From Flammeovirga sp. OC4 (GTDB lineage Bacteria; Bacteroidota; Bacteroidia; Cytophagales; Flammeovirgaceae): 64,000 nt of DNA. Within the stretch, counting starts at the first letter, position 1. Every line of letters starts with the position of its first letter. This document shows, piece by piece, positions 53,081 to 62,433 of the stretch. The DNA lies in NCBI RefSeq assembly GCF_000812565.1, contig NZ_JTAM01000006.1, positions 186,001 through 250,000 of the forward strand, written 5' to 3'. A model generated the notes under the pieces. The model ran no database searches. It had not been told where the DNA came from and saw nothing but the letters and a program-made list of their open reading frames with translations. The position numbers were made by a program, and so were the translations under genes.

Positions 53081-53848
53081 TTACTGATCAATCCACATTT
53101 TAAATGAGTTCGCCTTCAATCGGCTGATCATAATTTCGGGGTGTTCGCTAGTGGTGAGAAATACAGCTAATTTCCCCCCAAAGTGGTTTTCAAAGCTTTT
53201 GATACTTTGAATATTGACAATACAGCTTCTGTTAACACGGAAAAAATCTTTTGGATCTAGTTGTGATTCTAAGCTTTCTAAGGTGTGATTCAGAATATGT
53301 TCTTTACCGCTGAAAAGTACAGCAGTGGTAATATTGGCTTCACTTTTTAAGTAGGCAATTTCACTGACATCCAGTTTGAAAAAAGCCTGAGCACCATGAA
53401 TCAGAAAACGCTTCCGATATTCTTTTTTCTCTCCTTGAATGGCGGAAAGAATCAATTGGTAATCGATCTGTTCCGATTTGTTGGGTGTTTGACTTGCTTC
53501 AAATTTTTCAATGGACTTACTCAGCTTATTTTCGTCTACTGGCTTTAAAAGGTAATCAACACTATTGACCTCAAAAGCCTGAATAGCATATTGATTAAAA
53601 GCCGTGGTGAAAATGATGGGTTGAGGGATATGAACTTGATCAAAGATTGAAAATGAAATACCATCCTTTAGTTGGATGTCCATAAAAATGACATCACAGT
53701 TTTCTGCTTTGGGTGATGAAAACCACTCTACCGCTGTACTCACTTTGTCAATTTTATCCAGTAAGTTCCATTCTGGTCGAAGTGTTTGAACCATCAGTTC
53801 CAACATTTCGGCATTGTACATCTCATCTTCAATAATTAAGTAGTTCAT
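53081..53848 (-). CDS. LytR/AlgR-type response regulator
   Basis: A 255-residue regulator: a receiver domain (1-~115) with phosphoacceptor Asp in DVIFMDIQLKDG and the Lys of VDYLLKPVDENKL, then a LytTR DNA-binding domain (~150-255, FKLDVSEIAYLKSEANITTA, FFRVNRSCIVNIQSIKSFEN). It starts 12 bp after the sensor kinase stop and is the last gene of the efflux operon. It probably controls the operon and perhaps other envelope genes (inference). Confidence 0.9.
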   Translation of the reverse strand: MNYLIIEDEMYNAEMLELMVQTLRPEWNLLDKIDKVSTAVEWFSSPKAENCDVIFMDIQLKDGISFSIFDQVHIPQPIIFTTAFNQYAIQAFEVNSVDYLLKPVDENKLSKSIEKFEASQTPNKSEQIDYQLILSAIQGEKKEYRKRFLIHGAQAFFKLDVSEIAYLKSEANITTAVLFSGKEHILNHTLESLESQLDPKDFFRVNRSCIVNIQSIKSFENHFGGKLAVFLTTSEHPEIMISRLKANSFKMWIDQ

Positions 53849-53860
53849 TTATCTATGGTT

Positions 53861-54895
53861 TTATAATAGGGGTAATTTAACTTTAAAATGCGTGGTTGTT
53901 TTTTCAATAATCAAAGATTTGTCGATCAATATGGCAAATCTCTTTTTGAGGTTTTCTAATCCTTTTTTGGTAGAGTAGGCAGAAGGTTTTTCATTTAATG
54001 AATTTTGAATCACAATATATTCTTCTTCTTCAAAAATTTCAATGTTCAACGGCGAATGTTCATCGGCAATATTATGTTTGATGGCATTCTCAATCAGTAA
54101 TTGAAAAGTCATAGGTGGAATTTCCTTGCTCATGCATTTTTCAGAGATATTGATGTCTAGAAAAATACTATTCTTGGCTCTCTCTTGATGCAGAGAAGTA
54201 TATTGTTTTACAAACTCAATTTCTTCTTTCACTAATATCGTCACCCAATCCGAATGCTGTAAAGCATAACGGCTGATACTTGAGAAGTTTTGTATAAAAT
54301 TCTTAGCCTCTTCTTCTTTTTTTAAAACAATAAGCGATTTCAAAATACTTAAGTTATTGAAGAAAAAATGGGGGTTCAACTGATCTTGTAGTGCCTTATA
54401 ACTCATTTCTAATTTCTCTACTTTCAAATTTTCTACTTCCATGACCATTTCCAATCCTTTTTTGATAATTCTGAAAAGCAGGAACAAGAAACTAATTGAG
54501 ATAAAAACAATAATTGAGACCAGAAGAAAAAGTACGGTGGCGATGATGGTATCTCTTTCATAGTTTGGAAACTGAATAAGATACATCAAACCGGCCATAA
54601 TCATTACAGCAACGATAGAGGAATACCCCAGTTGGTTCAGTATTCTTTTTTTGAAGTTTTTGGGTGATATAGGAATTTTTTGTTCTAATTTCTTATCAAT
54701 CCAAATAATAGATTCAACCAAAATGACATAGAAAATAGTACCAGCTATAAAAGGAATTGTGATACTCATGCCTTCAGGTGGTCCGCCCATGACTAGTAGT
54801 AATAAACAATTGGATAAAAATCCCAAAAGAGTAGTAAGCAATACCCTTTTGACAATGTACTTGGGGGTGTATATGGTATCTTCGTTGTGAATCAT
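53861..54895 (-). CDS. LytS-type sensor histidine kinase
   Basis: A 344-residue kinase with four N-terminal transmembrane helices (~15-150) and almost no periplasmic part, so it senses within the membrane or via partners. The kinase domain has the His in LQDQLNPHFFFNNLSILKSL and an ATPase N-box QLLIENAIKHNIA; the G-box is short (TKKGLENLKKRF). This is the His_kinase/HATPase pair used with LytTR regulators. It follows the TolC-like gene by about 100 bp and overlaps no gene. The signal could be membrane stress caused by the pump substrates. Confidence 0.9.
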   Translation of the reverse strand: MIHNEDTIYTPKYIVKRVLLTTLLGFLSNCLLLLVMGGPPEGMSITIPFIAGTIFYVILVESIIWIDKKLEQKIPISPKNFKKRILNQLGYSSIVAVMIMAGLMYLIQFPNYERDTIIATVLFLLVSIIVFISISFLFLLFRIIKKGLEMVMEVENLKVEKLEMSYKALQDQLNPHFFFNNLSILKSLIVLKKEEEAKNFIQNFSSISRYALQHSDWVTILVKEEIEFVKQYTSLHQERAKNSIFLDINISEKCMSKEIPPMTFQLLIENAIKHNIADEHSPLNIEIFEEEEYIVIQNSLNEKPSAYSTKKGLENLKKRFAILIDKSLIIEKTTTHFKVKLPLL

Positions 54896-54996
54896 ATTTT
54901 TTTAAAAATGCACTCTACCAAATGTAAAAAACTTTCGGTAGAGTGCGAACATGCAACAAACATTACATGCATTTTCATTGTTGGAAATAACGATTA

Positions 54997-56328
54997 CTAT
55001 CTAATCGGCGGGTTATTAATCTGTCCTGTTGCTCTTAGCCATTTTGTTTTTAGTACCTCATGATTTTTTAAGGCTAATATTAATTCAAACTGCATTCTTA
55101 GTAATTCAGACTGTGACTGTAAAACGTCTGTTGTTGTATTTAAACCTGATGAAAAACTGATTTTTGTTTCTTCCAAGCTTTCTTGTGCTTGTGTTATATT
55201 TTCTTGAGCGATCCCAATGGATCTTCTATTTTCCTCTAATTGATAACCGATCTGTTTGATTTCAATAGAAATCATTTCTGATGCATTATCACGCTCATGA
55301 ATGGCTTTTTGAGTTTGAAGTCTGGCTACGGTCTTTTTCTCTTGGCTTTCATTGAAATGGAAAATTGGAATTCTCACTGTACCACCTACAACTGCAATCG
55401 GGTCAATATTGTCCAGTCCATTATTACCATAGATATACATACCACCAGCCATTACACCTACTTGAGGGAGGTAATCGGATTGAGTTACTTTTTGTTCCAG
55501 CTCATTTATTCTGATATGATTATCTAATAGTTTAATTTCAGAACGCTGTGCTAATCCAATATTGACGCCTTCTTGAATATTGACGGTAGAAGATTGAAAG
55601 GCCAACTCGTCCATAAATTCATATTTCGTCTCATCTTCAATTCCAATAATCTGACTAAGGAAAAGAATGGCTAAAGTGACTTGATTTTCGGCTTTGACCT
55701 GCTCTAATACAGCTTGGTTTTTCTGTACACTCACCTTCAGTTTTTCACTCAATGGAAGTAGACCTTCATGGTGCATCAATTCCATTTGAGATTCCAAACT
55801 ATCCAACATTTCAACATACGTTTTGGTCAGTTTTACCCCTTCTTTAGCGGCAATCACATTCCAATACGCTTCGTCAGTTTTTTCAATCAACTCTGCATAA
55901 GTCAAGTTGTAATTTTCCTGACTCATCGCTTTGCCTAATTTTGCTTGCTCATTGACTGCTTTTATTTTTCCACCAGTATAAATAGGTTGTACAGCAAAAA
56001 CACCGGCAGTTAAGATACCAGGACTTTCCACACCAATAGGAGGGATAGTAGGTCCTTCGGGAATAGCCATTCCTGGGAAAAGGTCAAGGTTCAAAGTCGG
56101 CATCATAATACCCGTGGCTGATCCTTCAATACTCGGCAGATACGCTTTTTTCGCTAATTTATAATTAGACTCCGCTTCTTGGATTTGCAGAGCGGCTGTT
56201 TTCAAATCACGGTTGTGTGATAAAGCCATTTCCCTACAACTTTCTAATGAAAGGACTTCTTGTGCTTGAAGGCTAGGAGTGATCATTAACCACCCCATTA
56301 CCATCAAAACCAATTTATTCATTTTCAT
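54997..56328 (-). CDS. TolC-family outer-membrane efflux channel
   Basis: A 443-residue protein. The start at 56328 is preferred to one at 56367 because it opens the signal peptide (MKMNKLVLMVMGWLMITPSL) and avoids overlap with the pump gene. The mature region has two repeats of helices and strands typical of OEP proteins: SLESCREMALSHNRDLKTAA, EKTDEAYWNVIAAKEGVKLT and ISFSSGLNTTTDVLQSQSEL. It forms the exit duct for the RND pump encoded just upstream (8 bp gap). Substrate not determined. Confidence 0.9.
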   Translation of the reverse strand: MKMNKLVLMVMGWLMITPSLQAQEVLSLESCREMALSHNRDLKTAALQIQEAESNYKLAKKAYLPSIEGSATGIMMPTLNLDLFPGMAIPEGPTIPPIGVESPGILTAGVFAVQPIYTGGKIKAVNEQAKLGKAMSQENYNLTYAELIEKTDEAYWNVIAAKEGVKLTKTYVEMLDSLESQMELMHHEGLLPLSEKLKVSVQKNQAVLEQVKAENQVTLAILFLSQIIGIEDETKYEFMDELAFQSSTVNIQEGVNIGLAQRSEIKLLDNHIRINELEQKVTQSDYLPQVGVMAGGMYIYGNNGLDNIDPIAVVGGTVRIPIFHFNESQEKKTVARLQTQKAIHERDNASEMISIEIKQIGYQLEENRRSIGIAQENITQAQESLEETKISFSSGLNTTTDVLQSQSELLRMQFELILALKNHEVLKTKWLRATGQINNPPIR

Positions 56329-56335
56329 AATTTTC

Positions 56336-59300
56336 TTATTTAACTTCAATACGATACATATAGGCATACAACACCGGAATAACCATCAGCGTGATCAATG
56401 TACCTCCTAAAAGACCTGCCATAATGGTCAATGCCAATGCACCGAACATAGGGTCTGAAAGTAATGGTATCATCCCTAGAATAGTGGTCATAGAAGCCAT
56501 CATTACAGGACGCATTCTTGACATAGCGGCATCAATAGTCGCCTCCAATCTGCTTTTTCCTTCATCGAGTCCAAGGTTGATTTCATCCAGTAATACAATG
56601 GCATTTTTGATAATCATACCAATCAAACCTAATGCTCCAATAATGGCCATGAAGTTGAAGAACATACCTGTAATATTGAAACCGATACTCACTCCAACAA
56701 AAGCGAAAGGAATCATCATATATACAATCAGTGATTGCTTCAGGTTATTGAACAAGGCAATGGTGATAATCATAATCAAACCAATGGCTAACGGGAAGTA
56801 TTTGAACAGGGCTTTATTGGCATCGTCTTGAACGCCTACCATACCTCCGTATGTGATCGAATACCCGTTGGGTAAATGAATTGCTTCGATGTCTTCTTTG
56901 ATATCATTGAGAAGTTCCACACCTGTAAAGCCTGCTTTCACATCACTTTCTACGCTGATACATCTTGTTCCGTCAATTCTTTTGACCGCAAAATCTTCTA
57001 AGTCTACCTTTATAGAATCAGTGATATGTGCCAATGGAACGCTGAACTGAGAACGTTCACCCCATACCGGTACATTGCCAATGTTTTCAATATTCTGATC
57101 CAATGTGGTTTTACTTTTTAGCACAATTGGAATCTGATTTTTACCTTCATAAAGGGCTCCGATCGGCATACCGTTGGATTGGATTTGTAAAGAACGCCCC
57201 ATATCCAATCTTGTAATTCCTAAGCGTTGAGCATGTTCTAATGAATATTGAGGTGAGATTCTCTTGGATTTATTACCCCAGTCATCGGTTACATTCCTTG
57301 ACATTGGACTATTCAATAAGGTCAGTTTCGCTTGATTACTTAATTCTCTTAAAACGGCAGGGTCTGGACCTCTAAACTCCACGGCTAACTCTGAACTTTC
57401 AAAAGCGGCTCCATATTCCAATAATCTATAATTGGCATGTGGATAATGTTCATCCAAGAACTGTTGCACTTTTGGAATTACTTCTGCGACACTCTCAACA
57501 GTGGTCGTTTCAATAATAAATTCACCGTAGTTCATTCCTCCATTTGACATTGGTCGCATCAAAGTGAATCGGGCAGGGGGTCTTCCTAATGAAAGTGTGA
57601 TATTTTTGATGTTATCAAATTGCTTGATTTCTCCTTCAATTTCTCTCATCTCTTTTTCTACAGCCTCAAGGTTGCTTCCTTCAGGGAGTTTGTATTCGAT
57701 AACGAACTGATCATAAGGAATCTTAGGCATGAAATCGACTCTCATAAATTGCATTGCGTACAGCGATCCAATAAGAAGAACAGTAGCACCAATCAAGAAT
57801 GAGTTTTTATATTTTAATGAAAACATCAACGAAGACTTGAACAATCTATAGATGGAGTTGTCATAAGGTGTTGGTTGATCTTCCTGTCTTTTATTGCCTT
57901 CTTTTCTGTAGAAATATTTTGCCATAAAAGGCGTTTGAATCATGGCGAAAACCCAGCTGAGTAGTAATGAAATCACTAATACTGTAAACAGTGAACTTAA
58001 GAATTCTCCTGCAGAGTGAGGTGCCATAGCTAATGGGAAGAAAGCAAGAATAGCAATCATAGTAGCACCCAATAAAGGCATAGCTGTTTTCTTAGCCGTA
58101 TTGACAAATGCTAATTTCGGATCGACACCTTTTTTGAGGTCTACCAAAATACCGTCTGCTACTACTATAGAGTTGTCCACCAACATACCCATCGCTAAGA
58201 TGATAGCGGCCAAAGTAACTCGGTGCAATGGCAAGTCGATCATCAGCATGACGATCAATGTACCCAAGATGGTGAATAATAATCCACTTGAAATTAATAA
58301 ACCAGAACGGTAGCCCATGGCTAAAAGTAGAATCACAATCACGATGATAATGGAAACGACAAGGTTGAATACGAAGTCGTTTACAGCCAATTCAACTCTA
58401 CTCGGTTGAGAATAAATTTCTTTGATTTGAATGCCGGCAGGAAGTTCGTCTTGAATTTCAGCCATACGCACATTCAATCGGTCTCCTAATTCAACAACAT
58501 TGATACCTGATTCATTTGAAAAACCAAGTGCTAAAGCTTGTTGACCATTGAAATATAAACCTTCACGTTTTGGAGCAAGGAAGCTTCTTTTGATCGTGGC
58601 AATATCTCCTAAACGTACTGTACCTCCTTGTGGAATCTGAATAATAAGGTTTTCAACATCCCTGATGTCATCAAACTTATTTTCTACATTAATACGCATT
58701 GACAGTGCCTCCACATCAAGATTTCCAGCATTAGCAATCTCACTTTGATTTCTCATTTCCAAAGCAATATAGATCGGATTGATCTTCATGCCCGCTAGTT
58801 TTTCCTGATCAAATAATACCTCAATCGCTTCTGTTTGTTTACCGAAAATTTGAGCTCTTCTGATTCCGTCTACTTTTAAAATCTCTCTCTCAACAAGTTC
58901 AGTATATTTTTGGAGTTCGGGCAGTGTGTATCCATCAGAAGTAATGGCATACAACATACCGTAAGTATCCGCAAAATCGTCGTTGACAATTGGAGTGTAA
59001 GCACCGCTTGGTAAAAACATTTCCACGTCTTTGACCTTTCTTCTCAAGTGATCCCAAAGCTGTGGTAAATCATCTGTGTCCACTGTTTGTTGGATATCAA
59101 TTTGGATCACTGACAAACCTGCAGACGAAGTAGAAGTTACTTTATCGATGTTCTCCAGCTTCATGATACCACGCTCTAAAACGTCGGTCACTTCCAATTC
59201 CACTTCATGCTGTGTCGCACCAGGATAAGGAGTAACTACAATAGCGGATTTCAAAGGAATTTCGGCATCTTCCAGTTTACCTATATTGAGGTAAGAAAAT

Positions 59301-59371
59301 ACGCCACCTATCAGCACTGCGATCAACAATGAGGTGATGAGTGCTTTTTGATCTAGTAATTTTTCTAACAT
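56336..59371 (-). CDS. RND-family efflux pump, inner-membrane subunit
   Basis: A 1011-residue transporter of the AcrB/MexB superfamily with 12 membrane helices in two halves. Seen are SAIVVTPYPGATQHEVELEV in the first porter loop, the helix-4 proton-relay segment LAMGMLVDNSIVVADGI (one Asp where AcrB has two) and the GALGLIGMIIKNAIVLLDEI repeat in the second half. It exports drugs, lipids or other amphiphiles with the adaptor and TolC partner. The ATG shares one base with the adaptor stop (TAATG), showing translational coupling. Confidence 0.95.
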   Translation of the reverse strand: MLEKLLDQKALITSLLIAVLIGGVFSYLNIGKLEDAEIPLKSAIVVTPYPGATQHEVELEVTDVLERGIMKLENIDKVTSTSSAGLSVIQIDIQQTVDTDDLPQLWDHLRRKVKDVEMFLPSGAYTPIVNDDFADTYGMLYAITSDGYTLPELQKYTELVEREILKVDGIRRAQIFGKQTEAIEVLFDQEKLAGMKINPIYIALEMRNQSEIANAGNLDVEALSMRINVENKFDDIRDVENLIIQIPQGGTVRLGDIATIKRSFLAPKREGLYFNGQQALALGFSNESGINVVELGDRLNVRMAEIQDELPAGIQIKEIYSQPSRVELAVNDFVFNLVVSIIIVIVILLLAMGYRSGLLISSGLLFTILGTLIVMLMIDLPLHRVTLAAIILAMGMLVDNSIVVADGILVDLKKGVDPKLAFVNTAKKTAMPLLGATMIAILAFFPLAMAPHSAGEFLSSLFTVLVISLLLSWVFAMIQTPFMAKYFYRKEGNKRQEDQPTPYDNSIYRLFKSSLMFSLKYKNSFLIGATVLLIGSLYAMQFMRVDFMPKIPYDQFVIEYKLPEGSNLEAVEKEMREIEGEIKQFDNIKNITLSLGRPPARFTLMRPMSNGGMNYGEFIIETTTVESVAEVIPKVQQFLDEHYPHANYRLLEYGAAFESSELAVEFRGPDPAVLRELSNQAKLTLLNSPMSRNVTDDWGNKSKRISPQYSLEHAQRLGITRLDMGRSLQIQSNGMPIGALYEGKNQIPIVLKSKTTLDQNIENIGNVPVWGERSQFSVPLAHITDSIKVDLEDFAVKRIDGTRCISVESDVKAGFTGVELLNDIKEDIEAIHLPNGYSITYGGMVGVQDDANKALFKYFPLAIGLIMIITIALFNNLKQSLIVYMMIPFAFVGVSIGFNITGMFFNFMAIIGALGLIGMIIKNAIVLLDEINLGLDEGKSRLEATIDAAMSRMRPVMMASMTTILGMIPLLSDPMFGALALTIMAGLLGGTLITLMVIPVLYAYMYRIEVK

Positions 59372-60426
59372 TATAAAAGCCCTCCTATGTTTGATTTCGA
59401 TGGTTGTTGAATGGGTGCTACAGTTTGATTCTCTATAAGATCATAAACACCTGCCACCACAATTTTTTCATTTGCAGATAAACCTGACAGTACTTCCACA
59501 CGTCCGTCATTTAAGGGTTTTCCAAGCACTACAGTTCTTTTCTTGAGTGTATTTCCCTTTTGAATTACCCAAACTGATGTTTCTTGCTTTTCATCAAAAA
59601 CAGATGATAATGGAATAGAAAGCTGAGTATTTTTTCCTTCAAATGAAACATGTGTAGTACCCAACATTCCTGATTTAATGCGTTGGTCAGCATCTTTCAA
59701 AAGGAACGTCAATTCATACAAATCATCTCTTCCTGCTTTTTCGCTGATGGTTTTGAATTCCAAAGGAAGATGCTCTAAGTGTAGACTTTGAATGTCCAAT
59801 TGAGCCTTCTTAATGTATTGAACTAAATGAAGTTGTGAAGAGGGAACTTTGGTAGTGACTTCCAATGTGGAAACGTCAATCATAGCAACTACAGGAACTC
59901 CTGGTCCAACAGTGGTATGATCATTAATAAATTTTGAAGAAATATAACCTGAAATAGGAGCTCTTAGATCTGTATCGTAAAGCTGATTTTGAGCATTTTC
60001 AAAAGCAATTTTGGTCAACGTTACACCCGACTTCATTTTGTCGTAAGTATTTTCAGGAAGTTTTTTGCTGTCGTATAATTTCTGATAACGTGCCAATTCC
60101 TTTTGAGCCTGTTCGTATTGTGTTTTCGTCTGTTCTAATTGTAAAAGATAATCACGTTGATCCACCTGAGCGATGATTTGTCCTTTCTTGACATAATCAC
60201 CTTGCTTCACTCTAATTTTTTGAACAGGACCTCCAATTCTAAAAGACAGTACCACTTCAGTTTTCTCCTTCACTTGACTATTAAAGGTGATATCAGACTT
60301 CATGTTCTGATCTGCTACTGTTTCTATCTTTACATATTTTATTTTTCTTTCAGATGTCTCTTCAGCAGTAGAAGTACATCCTATTATTAAGCTTCCCATA
60401 AGAAGTATTCCGAGTAGTTTTTTCAT
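59371..60426 (-). CDS. RND efflux periplasmic adaptor lipoprotein
   Basis: The start at 60426 is chosen since it opens a lipoprotein signal (MKKLLGILLMGSLIIGC, Cys17); an ATG eight codons upstream would spoil it. The 351-residue protein has the adaptor order: half lipoyl (SFRIGGPVQKIRVKQGDYVK, KGQIIAQVDQRDYLLQLEQT), helical hairpin (YEQAQKELARYQKLYDSKKL), second half lipoyl (LYDTDLRAPISGYISSKFIN), beta barrel and membrane-proximal domain. It is the first gene of the five-gene efflux and two-component operon. A gene-sense TACTTTTG box lies at 60461. Confidence 0.9.
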   Translation of the reverse strand: MKKLLGILLMGSLIIGCTSTAEETSERKIKYVKIETVADQNMKSDITFNSQVKEKTEVVLSFRIGGPVQKIRVKQGDYVKKGQIIAQVDQRDYLLQLEQTKTQYEQAQKELARYQKLYDSKKLPENTYDKMKSGVTLTKIAFENAQNQLYDTDLRAPISGYISSKFINDHTTVGPGVPVVAMIDVSTLEVTTKVPSSQLHLVQYIKKAQLDIQSLHLEHLPLEFKTISEKAGRDDLYELTFLLKDADQRIKSGMLGTTHVSFEGKNTQLSIPLSSVFDEKQETSVWVIQKGNTLKKRTVVLGKPLNDGRVEVLSGLSANEKIVVAGVYDLIENQTVAPIQQPSKSNIGGLL

Positions 60427-60460
60427 GTTTAATAATTTTTGATGAGTCAAAGTGACAAAT

Positions 60461-60468
60461 CAAAAGTA
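60461..60468 (-). promoter_or_regulatory. -7 promoter box of the efflux operon
   Basis: In gene sense TACTTTTG is an exact TAnnTTTG box 35 bp upstream of the adaptor start codon. Confidence 0.5.
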
Positions 60469-60571
60469 GGTGGGTGAGAGGCTGTATTTATAGAGAAGTG
60501 AGTGAAGTGAAGATATTGGGAGGTGAAATGATGAAATCTAAAAGTGAAAAAATGAACTAAAATTAAAAAAG

Positions 60572-60608
60572 AAACCCTGTCAGCTAAGTGCATTAACTAA
60601 CAGGGTTT
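60572..60608. terminator. Hairpin between efflux operon and family A repeat
   Basis: AAACCCTGT at 60572-60580 pairs with ACAGGGTTT at 60600-60608, with A-rich left and T-rich right flanks. It lies past the PPK2 gene and its downstream repeat in the minus direction, so it is probably the terminator of the PPK2 transcript. Confidence 0.6.
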
Positions 60609-60642
60609 TATGATAAGAATGTTATTGCAAAAAAATGTTTCA

Positions 60643-60777
60643 TGCACCATAGTTAAAACTATGGACAAGTGATAAATCAACCTAACCAAGACTGAAGTCT
60701 TGAAGGTTGGTAACGAAGGTAACACTTTAGTGTTATTGGAGTCAGTATTACTTGCCCATAACTTCAGTCATGGTGTA
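60643..60777. repeat. Four-hairpin repeat, family A copy 3
   Basis: A 135-bp copy: TGCACCATAGTTAAAACTAT at the left, then AAGACTGAAGTCTT, AACACTTTAGTGTT and CATAACTTCAGTCATGG at the right, ending ATGGTGTA. It lies just past the PPK2 stop. Confidence 0.85.
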
Positions 60778-60792
60778 CGGAATTTTATATGA

Positions 60793-61593
60793 TTAGTATT
60801 TATCTGGCACAAAAGTCTGTTCATCAAGTGGAGGTCTTACATATCCTTCTTTATTGATTGGAGGCAATTCAATTTTCTTATATTTGATTTCCTCATAAGG
60901 AATTTTTGATAACAAGTGAGTCATACAGTTCAATCTTGCCTTCTTCTTATCATCCGCTTTGACTACATACCAAGGAGATTGTTTGGTGTCTGTATAAGCA
61001 AACATATTGTCCTTTGCTTTAGAATATTCTACCCACTTATTTCTAGATTCCAAATCCATCTCAGAGAATTTCCATCTTTTGATCGATGAGTTAATACGCT
61101 CAGAAAAACGTTTTTCCTGCTCATCATCTGAAACGGAGAACCAATATTTGATTAAGATAATTCCCGAACGAATCAACATTCTTTCGAACTCAGGACATGT
61201 CCTTAAAAACTCCTGGTATTGATCTTCAGTACAAAAGCCCATCACATGTTCTACACCAGCTCTGTTGTACCAACTTCTATCGAACAATACTATCTCACCT
61301 GCAGCAGGAAGATGTGGAACATACCTTTGGAAGTACCACTGTGATTTTTCTTTTTCTGTAGGAACACCCAATGCCACAATTTTTGCTACACGAGGATTGA
61401 GTTTTTCTGTAATTCTCTTGATCACACCACCTTTTCCGGCAGCATCTCTACCTTCAAAAATCACAACCACTTTCAAGCCCTCTTTCTTTACCCACTCCTG
61501 CATTTTCACAAACTCGGTTTGCAGTTTTTCTAATTCTTCTTCGTAATAGTCTTTCTGTAATTTTCCTTTTTTGGTATACTTGTCTTCGCTCAT
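60793..61593 (-). CDS. PPK2-family polyphosphate kinase
   Basis: The start at 61593 (MSEDKYTKKGKLQKDYYEEE) is preferred to one ten codons upstream. The 266-residue protein has the PPK2 Walker A (VVIFEGRDAAGKGGVIKRI), lid and Walker B region (IVLFDRSWYNRAGVEHVMGF) and the YFQRYVPHLPAAGE segment. It uses polyphosphate to phosphorylate nucleoside diphosphates or monophosphates, or the reverse. The size fits a one-domain class I member. It is flanked by family A repeats on both sides. Confidence 0.9.
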   Translation of the reverse strand: MSEDKYTKKGKLQKDYYEEELEKLQTEFVKMQEWVKKEGLKVVVIFEGRDAAGKGGVIKRITEKLNPRVAKIVALGVPTEKEKSQWYFQRYVPHLPAAGEIVLFDRSWYNRAGVEHVMGFCTEDQYQEFLRTCPEFERMLIRSGIILIKYWFSVSDDEQEKRFSERINSSIKRWKFSEMDLESRNKWVEYSKAKDNMFAYTDTKQSPWYVVKADDKKKARLNCMTHLLSKIPYEEIKYKKIELPPINKEGYVRPPLDEQTFVPDKY

Positions 61594-61656
61594 AATGTTA
61601 ATTTTTAGTTGTAGGTAAAGCATGAAAAGTAGTAGAATAAAAGTAGATGAGTGTTT

Positions 61657-61686
61657 CGTGCACCATAGTTTTAATTATGGTGCACG
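61657..61686. repeat. Collapsed family A repeat (hairpin only)
   Basis: CGTGCACCATAGTT, two T, then AATTATGGTGCACG: a 14-bp stem with one G-T pair. The arms match the outer ends of family A, so this looks like a copy that lost its inside. It sits in the spacer between the PPK2 and RNase H genes. Confidence 0.7.
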
Positions 61687-61734
61687 ATATTTTTTCTCTT
61701 AGCTTTTATACTGTACTAGGAACATGCACTGATA

Positions 61735-62385
61735 TTATTTTCTTCCGAAGTCGGCAGGAATTTCACCCCATGCTTTCGTTTCCCACTTTCGGATTGGATT
61801 CATATAGGAATTATTTTCTAGCCACTTGATTGCTTTGTCTACCATTTCAAATAGGACTTCATTCTTGCTGTTTTTCTCAAGTGTAGTTTTAATTTTTTTA
61901 TCTCTAACCCATTTCATGGCTGTTCTACTGTCGGTATAAACAATAGTGTGATCGTAGCCTGGATTTTTTTGTAAAAAAGCTAATGCGTGTACAATGCCCA
62001 AAAATTCACCAATATTATTGGTACCGTCTTCATAAGGTCCCATTTTAAAAAGTTCCTGACCTGTTTCAATCCACACGCCACGGTATTCCATGGGGCCTCT
62101 AGCACCACTGCAAGCCGCATCTGTAGCAATACTATTATTGGTAATTGGTAAACCTACCGAAGGATCGTAAACTTGTTTTGGTTTCTCACCCGCTTTTTTC
62201 TTTACAATATATTCAGATGGGTTGCCCTTAAATGCGATTTCTGCTTCTCTTCTCGAATCAAATGATTTGTATTTGGCACCTTTTACTCCTTGTACATGTT
62301 TTTGGCAATCTGCCCATGATGTATAAATACCAGGAGTTCCTCCCGACCATACCACATAAAACTTTGGTTTCTTACTTCCGGCCAT
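61735..62385 (-). CDS. rnhA: Ribonuclease H1 with viroplasmin-like N-terminal domain
   Basis: A 216-residue protein. Residues 1-50 are the hybrid-binding domain (KFYVVWSGGTPGIYTSWADC, SFDSRREAEIAF). The RNase H fold follows with carboxylates in IATDAACSGARGP (Asp), NNIGEFLGIVHALAF (Glu) and IVYTDSRTAMKWV (Asp), and the final Asp in EIPADFGRK. It removes RNA from RNA-DNA hybrids (R-loops, primers). The two-domain form is usual in Bacteroidota. Confidence 0.9.
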   Translation of the reverse strand: MAGSKKPKFYVVWSGGTPGIYTSWADCQKHVQGVKGAKYKSFDSRREAEIAFKGNPSEYIVKKKAGEKPKQVYDPSVGLPITNNSIATDAACSGARGPMEYRGVWIETGQELFKMGPYEDGTNNIGEFLGIVHALAFLQKNPGYDHTIVYTDSRTAMKWVRDKKIKTTLEKNSKNEVLFEMVDKAIKWLENNSYMNPIRKWETKAWGEIPADFGRK

Positions 62386-62433
62386 TCTTTCTTTTCAATT
62401 AATACTAATTACTAAATTAACCACAGTTTTGGC

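Noticed and set aside
56391-56831. A 146-codon open frame on the plus strand
   Set aside because: It is antisense to the RND pump gene; its low-complexity Ile/Lys/Asn content reflects complemented membrane-helix codons.
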